From: Mucilaginibacter xinganensis
GTDB taxonomy: Bacteria; Bacteroidota; Bacteroidia; Sphingobacteriales; Sphingobacteriaceae
Assembly (NCBI RefSeq): GCF_002257585.1
Contig: NZ_CP022743.1
Coordinates: 2,790,001-2,854,000 of the forward strand
DNA length: 64,000 nt
Direction: 5' to 3'
Under the pieces are notes generated by a model. That model made no database searches. It saw only the letters and a list, made by a program, of their open reading frames with translations, and had not been told where the DNA came from. Shown one piece after another: positions 53,332 to 62,334 of this stretch (position 1 is the stretch's first letter; every line of letters starts with the position of its first letter). Made by a program: the position numbers and the translations under genes.

Positions 53332-53805
53332 ATGGGAAAAGAAACAGTTGATGACCTTGTGAAGTTTATGCTCCCTTACTCGGACAGCGTAAAAGCATCC
53401 GCTATTTGGCTTAGAGAATTTGTTTGGGAATTGTACCCGGAAAGCAATGAACTTATATATGACAATTACAATGCGGTTGCCTTTGGATGGTCAACTTCGG
53501 ATAGGGCAGGAGATGTGTTTTGCAGCATTGCTGTTTGCAGCGATCATGTGAATTTTGGCTTTAACCGCGGAATTGATTTTCCTGACCCTGAAAAGTTATT
53601 GATTGGCAATGGAACGCTGTATCGATACTTACAAATCAGGAAGAAAGAGGATTTTCCCGAAGCATACATTAAACAGTTACTGGAATATGCTTACGAGAAT
53701 TCAATATCAAGATTAAAACCCGCAAAGACGATAACCCAAGGGCAAACTATAGTTAAGTCTATTTCTGCGGTTAAAAAAAGACCAGGAGGAGCGATCAGAC
53801 ACTAG
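53332..53805 (+). CDS. DUF1801 family protein
   Basis: 157 residues. 'SDSVKASAIWLREFVWELYPESNELIYDNYNAVAFGW' and 'CSDHVNFGFNRGIDFPDPEKLLIGNGTLYRYLQI' match the YdhG-like DUF1801 fold. The basic, disordered C terminus (about 128-157) is lysine-rich. No function is established for the family. It stands alone and is convergent with the secreted protein at 53881. Confidence 0.8.
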   Translation: MGKETVDDLVKFMLPYSDSVKASAIWLREFVWELYPESNELIYDNYNAVAFGWSTSDRAGDVFCSIAVCSDHVNFGFNRGIDFPDPEKLLIGNGTLYRYLQIRKKEDFPEAYIKQLLEYAYENSISRLKPAKTITQGQTIVKSISAVKKRPGGAIRH

Positions 53806-53880
53806 ATATTAATCAAAATCGGAATTTAAAAGCAAAATTTTATTTTTTCTTTAGGACTTTACTGACTTTTTCGACTCCAA

Positions 53881-54795
53881 CTAATGATTTCCTTTAACAG
53901 AAGCCTTATCTATAGCGGCTTGTTTTTTTGGATCAACATATTCCTCATCGCGGCTTTCCGGAACATTTCTCATATCAATGTTTTCAATGTAAGTCCATCT
54001 TCCGTTTTTTAATTTGTAACCGTCATAGGTTAAATCGGGGCCATAGGTTGAACGTTTGTCTTTTAATTTGGGATCGGGCGGCGCCAGGTGATCAAATACA
54101 ATGAGGTTTTGCTCAGGCACATACTTCAATAGCATGGAGGCCTGGCGGGTGTACTCAAAAACTATCCTGTCCCGCGTTTTACCATTGCCGTCAAAAACGT
54201 GCATTCCCAGTTCAGGCTTGCCTTCGTTAAAGGATAAAACATCAATTACCTTTTTTGTTGATTCAACCGTATTGCCTTTCCACCCAATTAAGATATAGTA
54301 AGGCTTGGGCGAATAAACAGGCACTATTTTGTAATACTGCGCGCCGAACCATTTTCTATTGTCGGTAACAGAATCTTCCGGGTTTTTCAACAGTGGCGAA
54401 TAATCTTCTAAAGGGTACATTTTTAAATTGCCGCCAGTGTTTAGTTGTATGGTGCCATAAAAGCGATAGCTGCCATCTAAATTGGTAATATGCCAGCTTA
54501 TAATCCGAAAGCGATTATCCGGCGAATTAATGATGCTAACACTCTTTAATGAGTCGAAAGGATAAATAAAAGAATTAGGGATTTTAAGGGCGCTGACAAG
54601 TGTTCTAACAAATGCATAATTTGCATTTTTTCGCTCCATGTCATTCTCATCGTTCACAAACTTTTTACCCAGTGTTACCAGGGAGTCCTCATATAAATGC
54701 AGTTTCTTAATACGCACATTTTCGTCAGAATGCTGGGCGAAAATAAACATTGGCGTTGCAGCCAATACGAAGCAGGTAATTAGCAGAAATTTCAT
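53881..54795 (-). CDS. Secreted protein of unknown function
   Basis: 304 residues from the ATG at 54795 (a GTG one codon upstream is also possible). A signal peptide (about 1-20, 'MFIFA-Q') is followed by a beta-rich body with 'DNRFRIISWHITNLDGSYRFYGTIQLN' and 'YYILIGWKGNT', which suggests a beta-propeller or sandwich. No known family recognised. The C terminus is charged. It follows the thiolase gene by 9 bases, so they are probably co-transcribed although no functional link is obvious. Confidence 0.7.
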   Translation of the reverse strand: MKFLLITCFVLAATPMFIFAQHSDENVRIKKLHLYEDSLVTLGKKFVNDENDMERKNANYAFVRTLVSALKIPNSFIYPFDSLKSVSIINSPDNRFRIISWHITNLDGSYRFYGTIQLNTGGNLKMYPLEDYSPLLKNPEDSVTDNRKWFGAQYYKIVPVYSPKPYYILIGWKGNTVESTKKVIDVLSFNEGKPELGMHVFDGNGKTRDRIVFEYTRQASMLLKYVPEQNLIVFDHLAPPDPKLKDKRSTYGPDLTYDGYKLKNGRWTYIENIDMRNVPESRDEEYVDPKKQAAIDKASVKGNH

Positions 54796-54804
54796 CACCC
54801 CTAA

Positions 54805-55983
54805 TTAACGAAAATTTTCCAAAACCATTGCACTGGCACCGCCACCACCGTTACAAATTCCTGCAGCACCGTATTTTCCATTATTTTGCTGTAAAACATG
54901 CAACAAAGTTACAATAATGCGCGCACCGGATGCACCGAGGGGATGGCCCAAAGAAACTGCGCCACCGTTTACATTTACCTTTGCGGGATCAAGTTTCATT
55001 AGCTGGTTGTTTGCTAATGCAACCACAGAAAACGCCTCATTTATCTCAAAAAAATCAATCTCTTCGGCGGATAATCCGGCACGGTTCAACGCAAGCGGAA
55101 TAGCCTTTGATGGTGCAGTGGTGAACCATTCGGGAGCTTGCTGCGCATCAGCATAGGCAACTATTTTTGCCAGAGGTTTAATCCCCAACTCGTCTGCTTT
55201 TTCTCTACTCATTAATACCAGCGCAGCTGCGCCATCATTTAAAGTTGATGCGTTGGCAGCAGTAACCGTTCCGTCCTTCTTAAATACCGGCTTTAGCGAG
55301 GGGATCTTATCAAATTTTACTGCATTTGGTTCCTCATCATCAGCAAATAACGTTACGTCTCCTTTTTTATCTTTTAGTTCAACAGGGGTAATTTCCTGTT
55401 TAAATTTGCCTTCCTGCTGTGATTTTTGCGATCTTTTATAAGATTCAATGGCAAATGCGTCCTGTTCTTCGCGGCTTATATTGCATTCCACAGCGCACAA
55501 CTCTGCAGCCGAGCCCATATGGTAATCATTATATACATCCCATAGCCCATCTTTAACAAGTCCGTCAATAATTTGACCATTTCCCAGCCTGTAGCCGTTC
55601 CTGGCCTTATCTAAATAGTAGGGAACGTTGCTCATACATTCCATTCCGCCGGCCACAACTATTTCGTTTTGGCCCAAAGCAATGCTTTGCGCGGCCAGCA
55701 TAATAGCTTTCATTCCTGATGCACAAACTTTATTTACAGTTGTTGCCGGTATTGATGGCAAACCTGCAAAAATTGCTGCCTGTGTTGCCGGCGCCTGCCC
55801 CAGGTTTGCTGACAACACGTTACCCATATAAACTTCCTGGATTTGACCGGGGTTTAAACCTGCTCTTTCTACAGCCGATTTTATAGCTATGCTGCCCAGT
55901 TGTGTAGCTGACAGGCTTGCCAAACTGCCGCCAAAACTACCTATTGGGGTGCGTGTTGCTGAAACTATTACTACTTCTTTCAT
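54805..55983 (-). CDS. Acetyl-CoA C-acetyltransferase (thiolase)
   Basis: 392 residues from the ATG at 55983 (conserved 'MKEVVIVSATRTPIG'; an upstream start adds eight non-conserved residues). The acyl-accepting cysteine lies in 'VNKVCASGMKAIML', the catalytic His in 'INEAFSVV...SLGHPLGASGAR' and the second Cys in 'GICNGGGGASAMV'. It condenses two acetyl-CoA to acetoacetyl-CoA or runs in reverse in degradation. A TAaaTTTG promoter box lies 22 bases upstream. The genes that would show its direction (HMG-CoA synthase, reductases) are not here. Confidence 0.95.
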   Translation of the reverse strand: MKEVVIVSATRTPIGSFGGSLASLSATQLGSIAIKSAVERAGLNPGQIQEVYMGNVLSANLGQAPATQAAIFAGLPSIPATTVNKVCASGMKAIMLAAQSIALGQNEIVVAGGMECMSNVPYYLDKARNGYRLGNGQIIDGLVKDGLWDVYNDYHMGSAAELCAVECNISREEQDAFAIESYKRSQKSQQEGKFKQEITPVELKDKKGDVTLFADDEEPNAVKFDKIPSLKPVFKKDGTVTAANASTLNDGAAALVLMSREKADELGIKPLAKIVAYADAQQAPEWFTTAPSKAIPLALNRAGLSAEEIDFFEINEAFSVVALANNQLMKLDPAKVNVNGGAVSLGHPLGASGARIIVTLLHVLQQNNGKYGAAGICNGGGGASAMVLENFR

Positions 55984-56004
55984 GGATATTTTAAATTGGA
56001 GCCG

Positions 56005-56012
56005 CAAATTTA
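56005..56012 (-). promoter_or_regulatory. Promoter -7 box TAAATTTG for the thiolase operon
   Basis: Perfect TAnnTTTG, 21-22 bases upstream of the thiolase ATG. Confidence 0.55.
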
Positions 56013-56040
56013 ATCTTTTTATTATGCATGCATAGTATTT

Positions 56041-56208
56041 TTAATCTGATTTTTTCTTTTTTCCGCTTTTTTTACGTTCATTTAAAGCATGCTGCAGCAG
56101 GTACTCTACCTGGCCATTAATACTTCTGAACTCATCAGCGGCCCAGCGTTCAATCTCCTTGAGCACCTCCGGGTTAATACGCAATATAAATGCTTTTTTC
56201 TCAGCCAT
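56041..56208 (-). CDS. Arc-like small DNA-binding protein
   Basis: A 55-residue frame, ATG at 56208 to TAA at 56041. It begins 'MAEKKAFILRINPEVLKEIE' and continues with 'RWAADEFRSINGQVEYLLQHAL', a ribbon-helix-helix in which the strand KKAFILRI would enter the DNA groove. The tail (RKKSGKKKKSD) is very basic. Short Arc-family proteins of this type are widespread in Bacteroidota; neither a toxin gene nor a partner lies next to it. Too short to be picked up by length-limited gene searches. It lies between the thiolase promoter and the divergent PgpH gene, and could regulate either or itself. Confidence 0.85.
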   Translation of the reverse strand: MAEKKAFILRINPEVLKEIERWAADEFRSINGQVEYLLQHALNERKKSGKKKKSD

Positions 56209-56312
56209 TAATTAACTTGCTGTTTTGTAAATGATTTTATAATGATATCATAAAGATATCTATTTTTATTTCCTAAAAGCAAGAAAAACTGCATATAATG
56301 GAAACTTATAAT

Positions 56313-56320
56313 TAATTTTG
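56313..56320 (+). promoter_or_regulatory. Promoter -7 box TAATTTTG for the PgpH-like gene
   Basis: Perfect TAnnTTTG, 16 bases upstream of the ATG at 56337. Confidence 0.55.
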
Positions 56321-56336
56321 GTTTACAAACGTTTAA

Positions 56337-58403
56337 ATGGCCAAATTATCTTCATCGCGTCAAAAGGCATTATTCCGCAAATACTCGCGTAATGTTAAGT
56401 TTTTAATGATGCTGGCGAGCATCTGTGTAATTGTTTTTACCCTGCCTAAGCAAGCAAAGTTCAGCTACGATATTGAAAAGGGGAGGATCTGGAACCAGAA
56501 GGACCTAATATCGCCTTACAATTTCGCCATTTTGAAAACGCAGCAGGAAATTGAGAACGATCAAAAAGCAGCGCTGGCGAGCATAACGCCTATTTACCAG
56601 GCCGATCCGGATATGCCGCAGCATCAGTTGGAAGGATTTAAAAATGACTTTGAAGTAAAATGGCACAGTGCAGGGTTTCCGGATAATAAAAAAGCAAAAT
56701 ATGAATCAACCGGGTACAACGTGTTAAAAACGATATACGATAAAGGGGTTTTTACACCGAATGCAAAGTACCAGCAAAACGCTGAAAATTACCAGATAAC
56801 CATACTTACATTTAACCTGGCAACTGATAAAAATACGGCAGATCTTTTTACCAGGCAGAAAGCTTTAGATTATAGCGACCAGTACTTAAACCTATACAAG
56901 GACCTTGATAAGGCCTTTCTGCTTGATCTCATCAGCAACAGGCTGCAGGCCAATTTAACCTTTGACAACAAATTAACCTCGAGGCTTGAAAAAGAAGTAG
57001 TAGAAAACTTATCTACCACCCGGGGTATGGTCCAAAAAGGGGAGGTGATAATAGCCAAGGGTTCGGTGGTAAGTGATGATGGCTATCAAAAATTGCAATC
57101 CTACAAAAAAGCCTTTGAAGACAACGCCCGTATAAATGGCGACCGGAGGCTTGTTTTACTTGGCCAGGTTTTATTGGTGGGGATAGCTATCACATTGCTT
57201 ATTGTTTTTTTATATCTCTTCCGTAAGGATATTTACAATGATAACCGCTTGGTAAGCCTGATTCTGCTGGTAATAACAGCAATGCTGTTTACCTTATCAA
57301 TAGCTATAAAGTTACAGCTGCCTAACTTATATTATATTCCGTATTGTATAGTACCAATAATCATTCGCATTCTGTTCGATACTCGTTTGGCATTAAATAT
57401 CCATCTGCTGGTAGTATTGATAGCAGGCTTTTTTGTTCCTAACAGCTTTGAGTTTGCTTATTTTGAAATTACAGCCGGGATGGTTTCTATCTATAGTATT
57501 AAAAACCTTATTCGCCGTGAGCAGTTTCTTGTTTCGGCCCTTATTATCACGTTAACTTATTTTGTAGCTTTTCTGGGGATTTCATTTATCAGGGAGGGTA
57601 GCATAAAAAGTATTGATTGGATGGACTTTTTGCCTTTTGTGGTTAGCGTTTTATTAACGTTGCTGGCTTATCCGCTCATTTATATCTTCGAAAAAATATT
57701 TGCGATTACATCCGACATCACACTGATAGAACTAACGAACACAAATGCGCCGCTGCTGCGTGAAATGGCCTTCACCGCACCAGGTACGTTCCAGCACTCG
57801 TTGCAGGTAGCCAACCTCGCCGAAAATGCCATATACAGCATCGGAGGTAATGCCTTGCTGGTTAGGGCAGGTGCCTTGTATCATGATATTGGTAAAATGG
57901 AGAATCCTTTATTTTTCATTGAAAATCAAACATCGGGCTTTAACCCTCACGATAAACTGCCTTACCAGGAAAGCGCGCAGATTATTATCAGGCACGTAAG
58001 CCAGGGAATTGAAATGGCAAGGAAAGCAAACCTCCCGGAGATTGTTATTGATTTTATCCGTACGCATCATGGCGATACCCGGGTAGATTATTTTTATCAG
58101 TCTTTTTTGAAAAATTTTCCCGAAAAATTCATTGATGAGAACACTTTTAGGTACCCGGGACCCATCCCTTTTTCAAAAGAAGGGGGTGTTTTGATGCTTG
58201 CCGACTCAATTGAGGCAGCTTCACGGTCATTAAAAGAACCAGACGAGCAATCGATAAGTAATTTGGTTGACAGGATTGTAAAATACAAGCTTGATCAAAA
58301 CCAACTGAAAGACAGTGATATAACGCTAAAGGATATTGAAACTATCAAAACAATATTTAAGCGAATGCTGATGAGCATTTATCATGTGAGAATAGATTAC
58401 TAA
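56337..58403 (+). CDS. PgpH-like 7TM-HD phosphodiesterase (c-di-AMP)
   Basis: 688 residues. One membrane segment near 22-38, an extracellular 7TMR-HDED domain (about 45-275), seven helices (about 280-470) and a cytosolic HD domain with H485-type first ligand in 'GTFQHSLQVANLAEN', H516-D517 in 'ALYHDIGKMENP', and later histidines in 'IIRHVSQGIEMA' and 'RTHHGDTRVDYF'. This is the architecture of PgpH, which cleaves the second messenger c-di-AMP. It implies c-di-AMP signalling in this organism; no diadenylate cyclase gene is in the window. Single gene. Confidence 0.93.
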   Translation: MAKLSSSRQKALFRKYSRNVKFLMMLASICVIVFTLPKQAKFSYDIEKGRIWNQKDLISPYNFAILKTQQEIENDQKAALASITPIYQADPDMPQHQLEGFKNDFEVKWHSAGFPDNKKAKYESTGYNVLKTIYDKGVFTPNAKYQQNAENYQITILTFNLATDKNTADLFTRQKALDYSDQYLNLYKDLDKAFLLDLISNRLQANLTFDNKLTSRLEKEVVENLSTTRGMVQKGEVIIAKGSVVSDDGYQKLQSYKKAFEDNARINGDRRLVLLGQVLLVGIAITLLIVFLYLFRKDIYNDNRLVSLILLVITAMLFTLSIAIKLQLPNLYYIPYCIVPIIIRILFDTRLALNIHLLVVLIAGFFVPNSFEFAYFEITAGMVSIYSIKNLIRREQFLVSALIITLTYFVAFLGISFIREGSIKSIDWMDFLPFVVSVLLTLLAYPLIYIFEKIFAITSDITLIELTNTNAPLLREMAFTAPGTFQHSLQVANLAENAIYSIGGNALLVRAGALYHDIGKMENPLFFIENQTSGFNPHDKLPYQESAQIIIRHVSQGIEMARKANLPEIVIDFIRTHHGDTRVDYFYQSFLKNFPEKFIDENTFRYPGPIPFSKEGGVLMLADSIEAASRSLKEPDEQSISNLVDRIVKYKLDQNQLKDSDITLKDIETIKTIFKRMLMSIYHVRIDY

Positions 58404-58441
58404 GAAAACGATTTTTTTTTTTGATGGATAAGGCGAATTGC

Positions 58442-58449
58442 TATATTTG
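58442..58449 (+). promoter_or_regulatory. Promoter TTG-N18-TATATTTG for tRNA-Ser
   Basis: Perfect -7 box with a -33 TTG at 58421-58423, 56 bases before the mature tRNA 5' end. Confidence 0.7.
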
Positions 58450-58504
58450 CAATCCCGAAAAAAAGGGAATTATTTTAATCCGGTTCGAAAAGAACCCAAA
58501 ATAT

Positions 58505-58591
58505 GGTGAGGTGCCTGAGAGGCCGAAAGGATCAGTTTGCTAAACTGACGTACGGGAAACTGTACCGAGGGTTCGAATCCCTCCCTCACCG
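58505..58591 (+). tRNA. tRNA-Ser (anticodon GCT)
   Basis: 87 bases. The acceptor stem is GGTGAGG/CCTCACC with discriminator G at 58591, the anticodon arm TCAGT-TTGCTAA-ACTGA with GCT, a long variable arm (GTAC...GTAC) as in class II tRNAs, and the T-arm GAGGG-TTCGAAT-CCCTC. The 3' CCA is not encoded. It reads AGC/AGU codons. Confidence 0.97.
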
Positions 58592-58605
58592 CAAGATTGA
58601 TAATC

Positions 58606-58638
58606 AAAAGCCTGTAATTCAACAAATTACAGGCTTTT
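58606..58638 (+). terminator. Intrinsic terminator after tRNA-Ser
   Basis: A 14-bp stem (AAAAGCCTGTAATT / AATTACAGGCTTTT) with a 5-base loop, followed by TT. Confidence 0.85.
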
Positions 58639-58839
58639 TTAGTTCCCGGTTAAACGACACTGTATTTTACAAAGAATTAATTAACATGAATTTCAGACCT
58701 ATATTTTATCACTGGTAGCGTTTTTTGAAAATATTGTCCGACTTGTCGAAATACTTGTAAAAAATCATACTGCATATTAAAGGAAAACGGCCTACCAGCT
58801 CTGCTTTGACGAGTTTTCTTGACCATTGATAATTTAAGA

Positions 58840-59721
58840 TCAAAAATTAAATAAATCCAACTGTTGCTTATACTTTCCCGGTGCCATGCCGGTGATTTTT
58901 TTAAATATCTTAGAAAAGTAAAATACATTTTCAAAACCGGTGTGTTCAGCAATCTGGGAAAAGGTCATTTGCGTTGTTACAATTAAATATTGAGCCCTTT
59001 CAATCCTTTTTTCGTTGATGTAATTTGCCGGCCTTTCACCGGTATGCTGCTTAAAAAGGCGTGAAAAGTAGTCACTGTTTTGATTTGCTCTTTTTGCCAG
59101 GTCGGCTACCGATAGGCCTTTATGAAGATTCAATGAAATATGACTGATAGCATCCAGTATCTTAACCGGGATCTGGCTCTCTTCTTTATGTTTAAAAATT
59201 CCCCGGGATAAAAATCGGGAGACTAATTGTAAGATAATTCCTTGTGTCTCCAGAAAAGTGGCTAAATTTTGCCGGTTATTGAGTTCCTGGTATTCCCTGT
59301 AAAAAATATCTTTTTCATAGATACTTGGATTGTCGGAACGGTTGATACCTCGTCCGGGATTAATTTCCAGTAGCCGGACGAAATTCCGGGCGTCAATTTC
59401 TGTTGCTTTAACTTTTAAAATTGACCTGTTGTTTGCAAACAAAGAGATCCCGTCTGAAGATTCCTCAAAAAACTGGATAAAATACTGGCTTAGATAGTTT
59501 TTACAGCTCAAATTGCATAATGTAAAACTTGGAATAATAAACAGGTAACCAGGCTCCAGTTGCAGCGTAGTTGTTAAGTCGGAAATTTCTCCGGCACCTG
59601 AATCAATATAATACATCCTGTAATAAGGACTAATCACGTTTTTATAGTTCCATTTAAGCCCCAAATCAGTATGGTCAACATTTAACAAGGAAAAAGTATG
59701 TTTTAGGATTCTTTTGAGCAT
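58840..59721 (-). CDS. AraC family transcriptional regulator
   Basis: 293 residues. The N-terminal cupin-like sensor (about 25-150, 'TLQLEPGYLFIIPSFTLCNLSC') is followed by the two helix-turn-helix units of the AraC domain (about 195-285), with 'SVADLAKRANQNSDYFSRLFKQHTG' and 'FSQIAEHTGFENVFYFSKIFKKITGMAPGKYK'. It is divergent from the GH29 gene, whose control by it is the natural inference; the inducer would be a sugar. The 261-base gap between them would hold the operators; no obvious repeat was seen there. Confidence 0.9.
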   Translation of the reverse strand: MLKRILKHTFSLLNVDHTDLGLKWNYKNVISPYYRMYYIDSGAGEISDLTTTLQLEPGYLFIIPSFTLCNLSCKNYLSQYFIQFFEESSDGISLFANNRSILKVKATEIDARNFVRLLEINPGRGINRSDNPSIYEKDIFYREYQELNNRQNLATFLETQGIILQLVSRFLSRGIFKHKEESQIPVKILDAISHISLNLHKGLSVADLAKRANQNSDYFSRLFKQHTGERPANYINEKRIERAQYLIVTTQMTFSQIAEHTGFENVFYFSKIFKKITGMAPGKYKQQLDLFNF

Positions 59722-59982
59722 GCATTATAGGTTATAAGTATCTTTTTTATCCTTAAAAGGGAAAGATAGGTAATCCTTTTTTAATTGCAAATGTCGGTTT
59801 TGTATAAAAGAAAGTCTAATTAGTTCAAATCTTTAGTCCGTAATCGAACTAATTTTGACTATTAGTTATGGATCTTTAATCCCCATGTAACTGACCAATT
59901 GTAATATCAAATTATTTATTTTAAGCTAATGATTGATGATCGGTCTTTGCCTCAATATTAGCCGGAAAAGCAATAAAAAAGT

Positions 59983-61623
59983 ATGAAAAGAAGAACATTG
60001 ATAAAAGGTATGGCGACTGGGCTATCGTCCTTGTATCTTTCAAAAAGCTATGCCGGAAGGCTGTTAAATGCTCCTTATGCCGATGGTCAGTTCCAGCCAA
60101 CCTGGGATTCGCTGACACAATACCAGGTACCTGATTGGTTCCGCGACGCCAAGTTTGGCATGTGGGCTCATTGGGGGCCGCAATGCCAGCCGGAATATGG
60201 CGATTGGTACGCACGTGGCATGTACCAGGAAGGTAGTTCACAATATAATTATCATGTTCAAAAATACGGGCATCCCTCGAAATTTGGATTTAAAGATGTG
60301 ATCAACGATTGGAAAGCAGAGAACTGGGATCCCGGCGAGTTAATCGGCCTTTATAAAAAGGCGGGCGCCAAATATTTTATGGCACTGGCTAACCATCATG
60401 ACAATTTTGACCTTTACAAGAGTAAGTATCAAACTTGGAACTCTACCCGGATGGGCCCCAAAAAAGATCTAATTGATGGCTGGGCGAAAGCCGCTAAGTA
60501 CCACGGTTTGCGCTTTGGGGTTAGTGTACACGCCGCCCATGCCTGGAGTTGGATGGAAACCGCACAACGGGCAGATAAGAAGGGCCCATTGACGGGTGTA
60601 TCCTATGATGGTAAGATTACCAAAGCAGATGGTGCCGGTAAATGGTGGCATGGTGAGGACCCGCAGGAACTGTATGCTCAAAATCACCCATTAAGTGAAA
60701 ACAGCCTGGATGATGGTATGATTCACCGGCAATGGAACTGGGGCAATGGAGTAGCAGTACCGTCAAAAGCATACTGCGAAAAATTTTATAACCGCACCAT
60801 TGATTTGATAGATAAATATGGTCCAGACTTGGTTTATTTTGATGATACCGCCTTACCCTTATGGCCTGCTAGTAACGCTGGGTTGCGGATAGCGGCACAC
60901 ATGTACAACGCCAGTATTAAAAAGCATGGTAAATTAGACGCGGTCATCTTCGGTAAAATATTGGACGAACAGCAGCGAAAGTGCATGGTGTGGGATATTG
61001 AACGCGGCCAGAGCAACCAGATAGAGAGCCAGCCGTGGCAAACAGATACCTGTATTGGAGGCTGGCACTATGATCGCAGAATTTACGATACTAACGGCTA
61101 CAAAAGCGCCAATACAGTAATCCATACTTTAATTGATGTGGTTAGCAAAAATGGTAACCTGATGCTTAACATCCCGGTACGGGGGGACGGTACCATAGAT
61201 GAAAAAGAACGCGCTGTTGTGGAGGAGATAGCTGCCTGGATGCAAGTTAACAGCGAAAGTATATATGGCACACGCCCATGGACCACTTTTGGAGAAGGAC
61301 CAGCTATAGACTCAGCCGCGCCGTTGAGCGCGCAGGGGTTTAATGAAGGAAAAGGCAAACCTTTTGCTTCTTCGGATATTCGGTTTACAACTAAGGAGAA
61401 AATATTGTACGCTGCTATGCTTGGCTGGCCTGCAAATAGAACAACCCTGATAAAAAAACTCGCAGCAGATGCCGGCGTTGGAAAAATTGAAGTGGTTAGT
61501 TTACTGGGACAGAACGGTAAACTTGAATTTGAACAGAGCAGAGAGGGATTAAAACTACAATTACCCGAAGTGCCTCCGTGTAAAACAGCGTTTGTCTTCA
61601 GAATCGAAGGAGCTATAGCTTAG
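59983..61623 (+). CDS. GH29 alpha-L-fucosidase
   Basis: 546 residues with a twin-arginine-like leader (MKRRTLIKGMATG). The GH29 barrel shows 'DAKFGMWAHWGP', 'KAGAKYFMALANHHDNFDLYKSKY' and the predicted nucleophile D287 in 'DLVYFDDTALP', where most relatives have FDG rather than FDD. 'KNGNLMLNIPVRGDGTID' is the closing catalytic segment. It removes terminal alpha-L-fucose from glycans in the periplasm. The C-terminal domain (about 450-546) is beta-rich. The general acid/base is not identifiable by eye. Divergent from the AraC regulator. Confidence 0.92.
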   Translation: MKRRTLIKGMATGLSSLYLSKSYAGRLLNAPYADGQFQPTWDSLTQYQVPDWFRDAKFGMWAHWGPQCQPEYGDWYARGMYQEGSSQYNYHVQKYGHPSKFGFKDVINDWKAENWDPGELIGLYKKAGAKYFMALANHHDNFDLYKSKYQTWNSTRMGPKKDLIDGWAKAAKYHGLRFGVSVHAAHAWSWMETAQRADKKGPLTGVSYDGKITKADGAGKWWHGEDPQELYAQNHPLSENSLDDGMIHRQWNWGNGVAVPSKAYCEKFYNRTIDLIDKYGPDLVYFDDTALPLWPASNAGLRIAAHMYNASIKKHGKLDAVIFGKILDEQQRKCMVWDIERGQSNQIESQPWQTDTCIGGWHYDRRIYDTNGYKSANTVIHTLIDVVSKNGNLMLNIPVRGDGTIDEKERAVVEEIAAWMQVNSESIYGTRPWTTFGEGPAIDSAAPLSAQGFNEGKGKPFASSDIRFTTKEKILYAAMLGWPANRTTLIKKLAADAGVGKIEVVSLLGQNGKLEFEQSREGLKLQLPEVPPCKTAFVFRIEGAIA

Positions 61624-61653
61624 TCGTTTTTGATGCCAGGATGGTAACAAAGT

Positions 61654-61686
61654 ATATACGGCAGGGAATTATCACCTGCCGTATAT
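61654..61686. terminator. Hairpin between the convergent GH29 and efp genes
   Basis: A 13-bp stem (ATATACGGCAGG / CCTGCCGTATAT) with a loop of about 9 bases. No strong T-tract follows, so it is a weaker terminator candidate. Confidence 0.6.
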
Positions 61687-61738
61687 GCCTGTTATATTAA
61701 GTTTTTCGGAGAAGTACCGGACGTTCGAAGATTTAGAC

Positions 61739-62299
61739 CTATTTTACCCGCTCTACATATTCGCCGGTCCGGGTGTCTACTTTTATTTTATCGCCCTGGT
61801 TAATAAATAAGGGTACCTTTATTTCTATGCCATTTTCTGTGGTCGCATATTTCATCGCGCCTGATGATGTGTCTCCTTTAACCGCAGGCTCGGCATAAGT
61901 TATCTCCAAATCTACGTGGTTTGGTGCCTGTGCCATAATTGGTTCTTCACTTTCAAAAGACACAATAACATTCATTCCTTCTTTAAGAAATTTGGCTGCT
62001 GGCCCAAAAAGGGATTTTGGAATATTAAATTGATCATACGTTGTGTTGTCCATAATTACCAGGTAATCACCTTCCTCATATAGGTACTGATAATCATTTG
62101 TTTCCACCCGGCAAATCTCAACCTGTTCGTCAGTCGCCAGCCGCGCCTCAACAATTTTCCCGGTTTTGATGTTGCGGAACTTATCAAGATAGAATGCCCC
62201 GCCTTTTCCGGGAGTACGATGCAGCACTTCAGTAACAGTTACTAATTCGCCGTTGTAGCGTAATATATTTCCTACTTTAATTTCAGATGCTTTTGCCAT
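61739..62299 (-). CDS. efp: Elongation factor P
   Basis: 186 residues from the ATG at 62299. The three domains are intact; the tip loop 'HRTPGKGGAF' carries K32, the position lysylated in E. coli, while 'YQYLYEEGDYLVIMDNTTYDQ' and 'SGAMKYATTENGIEIKVPLFIN' are EF-P hallmarks. It rescues ribosomes stalled at polyproline. The frame extends 39 codons upstream without likeness to EF-P and across its promoter box, so the start at 62299 is chosen. EpmA/EpmB-type modification genes are not in view. Confidence 0.97.
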   Translation of the reverse strand: MAKASEIKVGNILRYNGELVTVTEVLHRTPGKGGAFYLDKFRNIKTGKIVEARLATDEQVEICRVETNDYQYLYEEGDYLVIMDNTTYDQFNIPKSLFGPAAKFLKEGMNVIVSFESEEPIMAQAPNHVDLEITYAEPAVKGDTSSGAMKYATTENGIEIKVPLFINQGDKIKVDTRTGEYVERVK

Positions 62300-62326
62300 G
62301 TATGTATGAATAGTGAATTTTGGCAG

Positions 62327-62334
62327 CAAATATA
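62327..62334 (-). promoter_or_regulatory. Promoter -7 box TATATTTG for efp
   Basis: Perfect TAnnTTTG, 27-28 bases upstream of the efp ATG. Confidence 0.65.

Noticed and set aside
58505..58591. tRNA-Ser as an integration site for a genomic island
   Set aside because: No integrase, no repeated tRNA 3' end and no change in gene character on either side.
58503..58718. Open frame of 71 codons across the tRNA
   Set aside because: It is a shadow over tRNA-Ser and its terminator; the tRNA folds perfectly.
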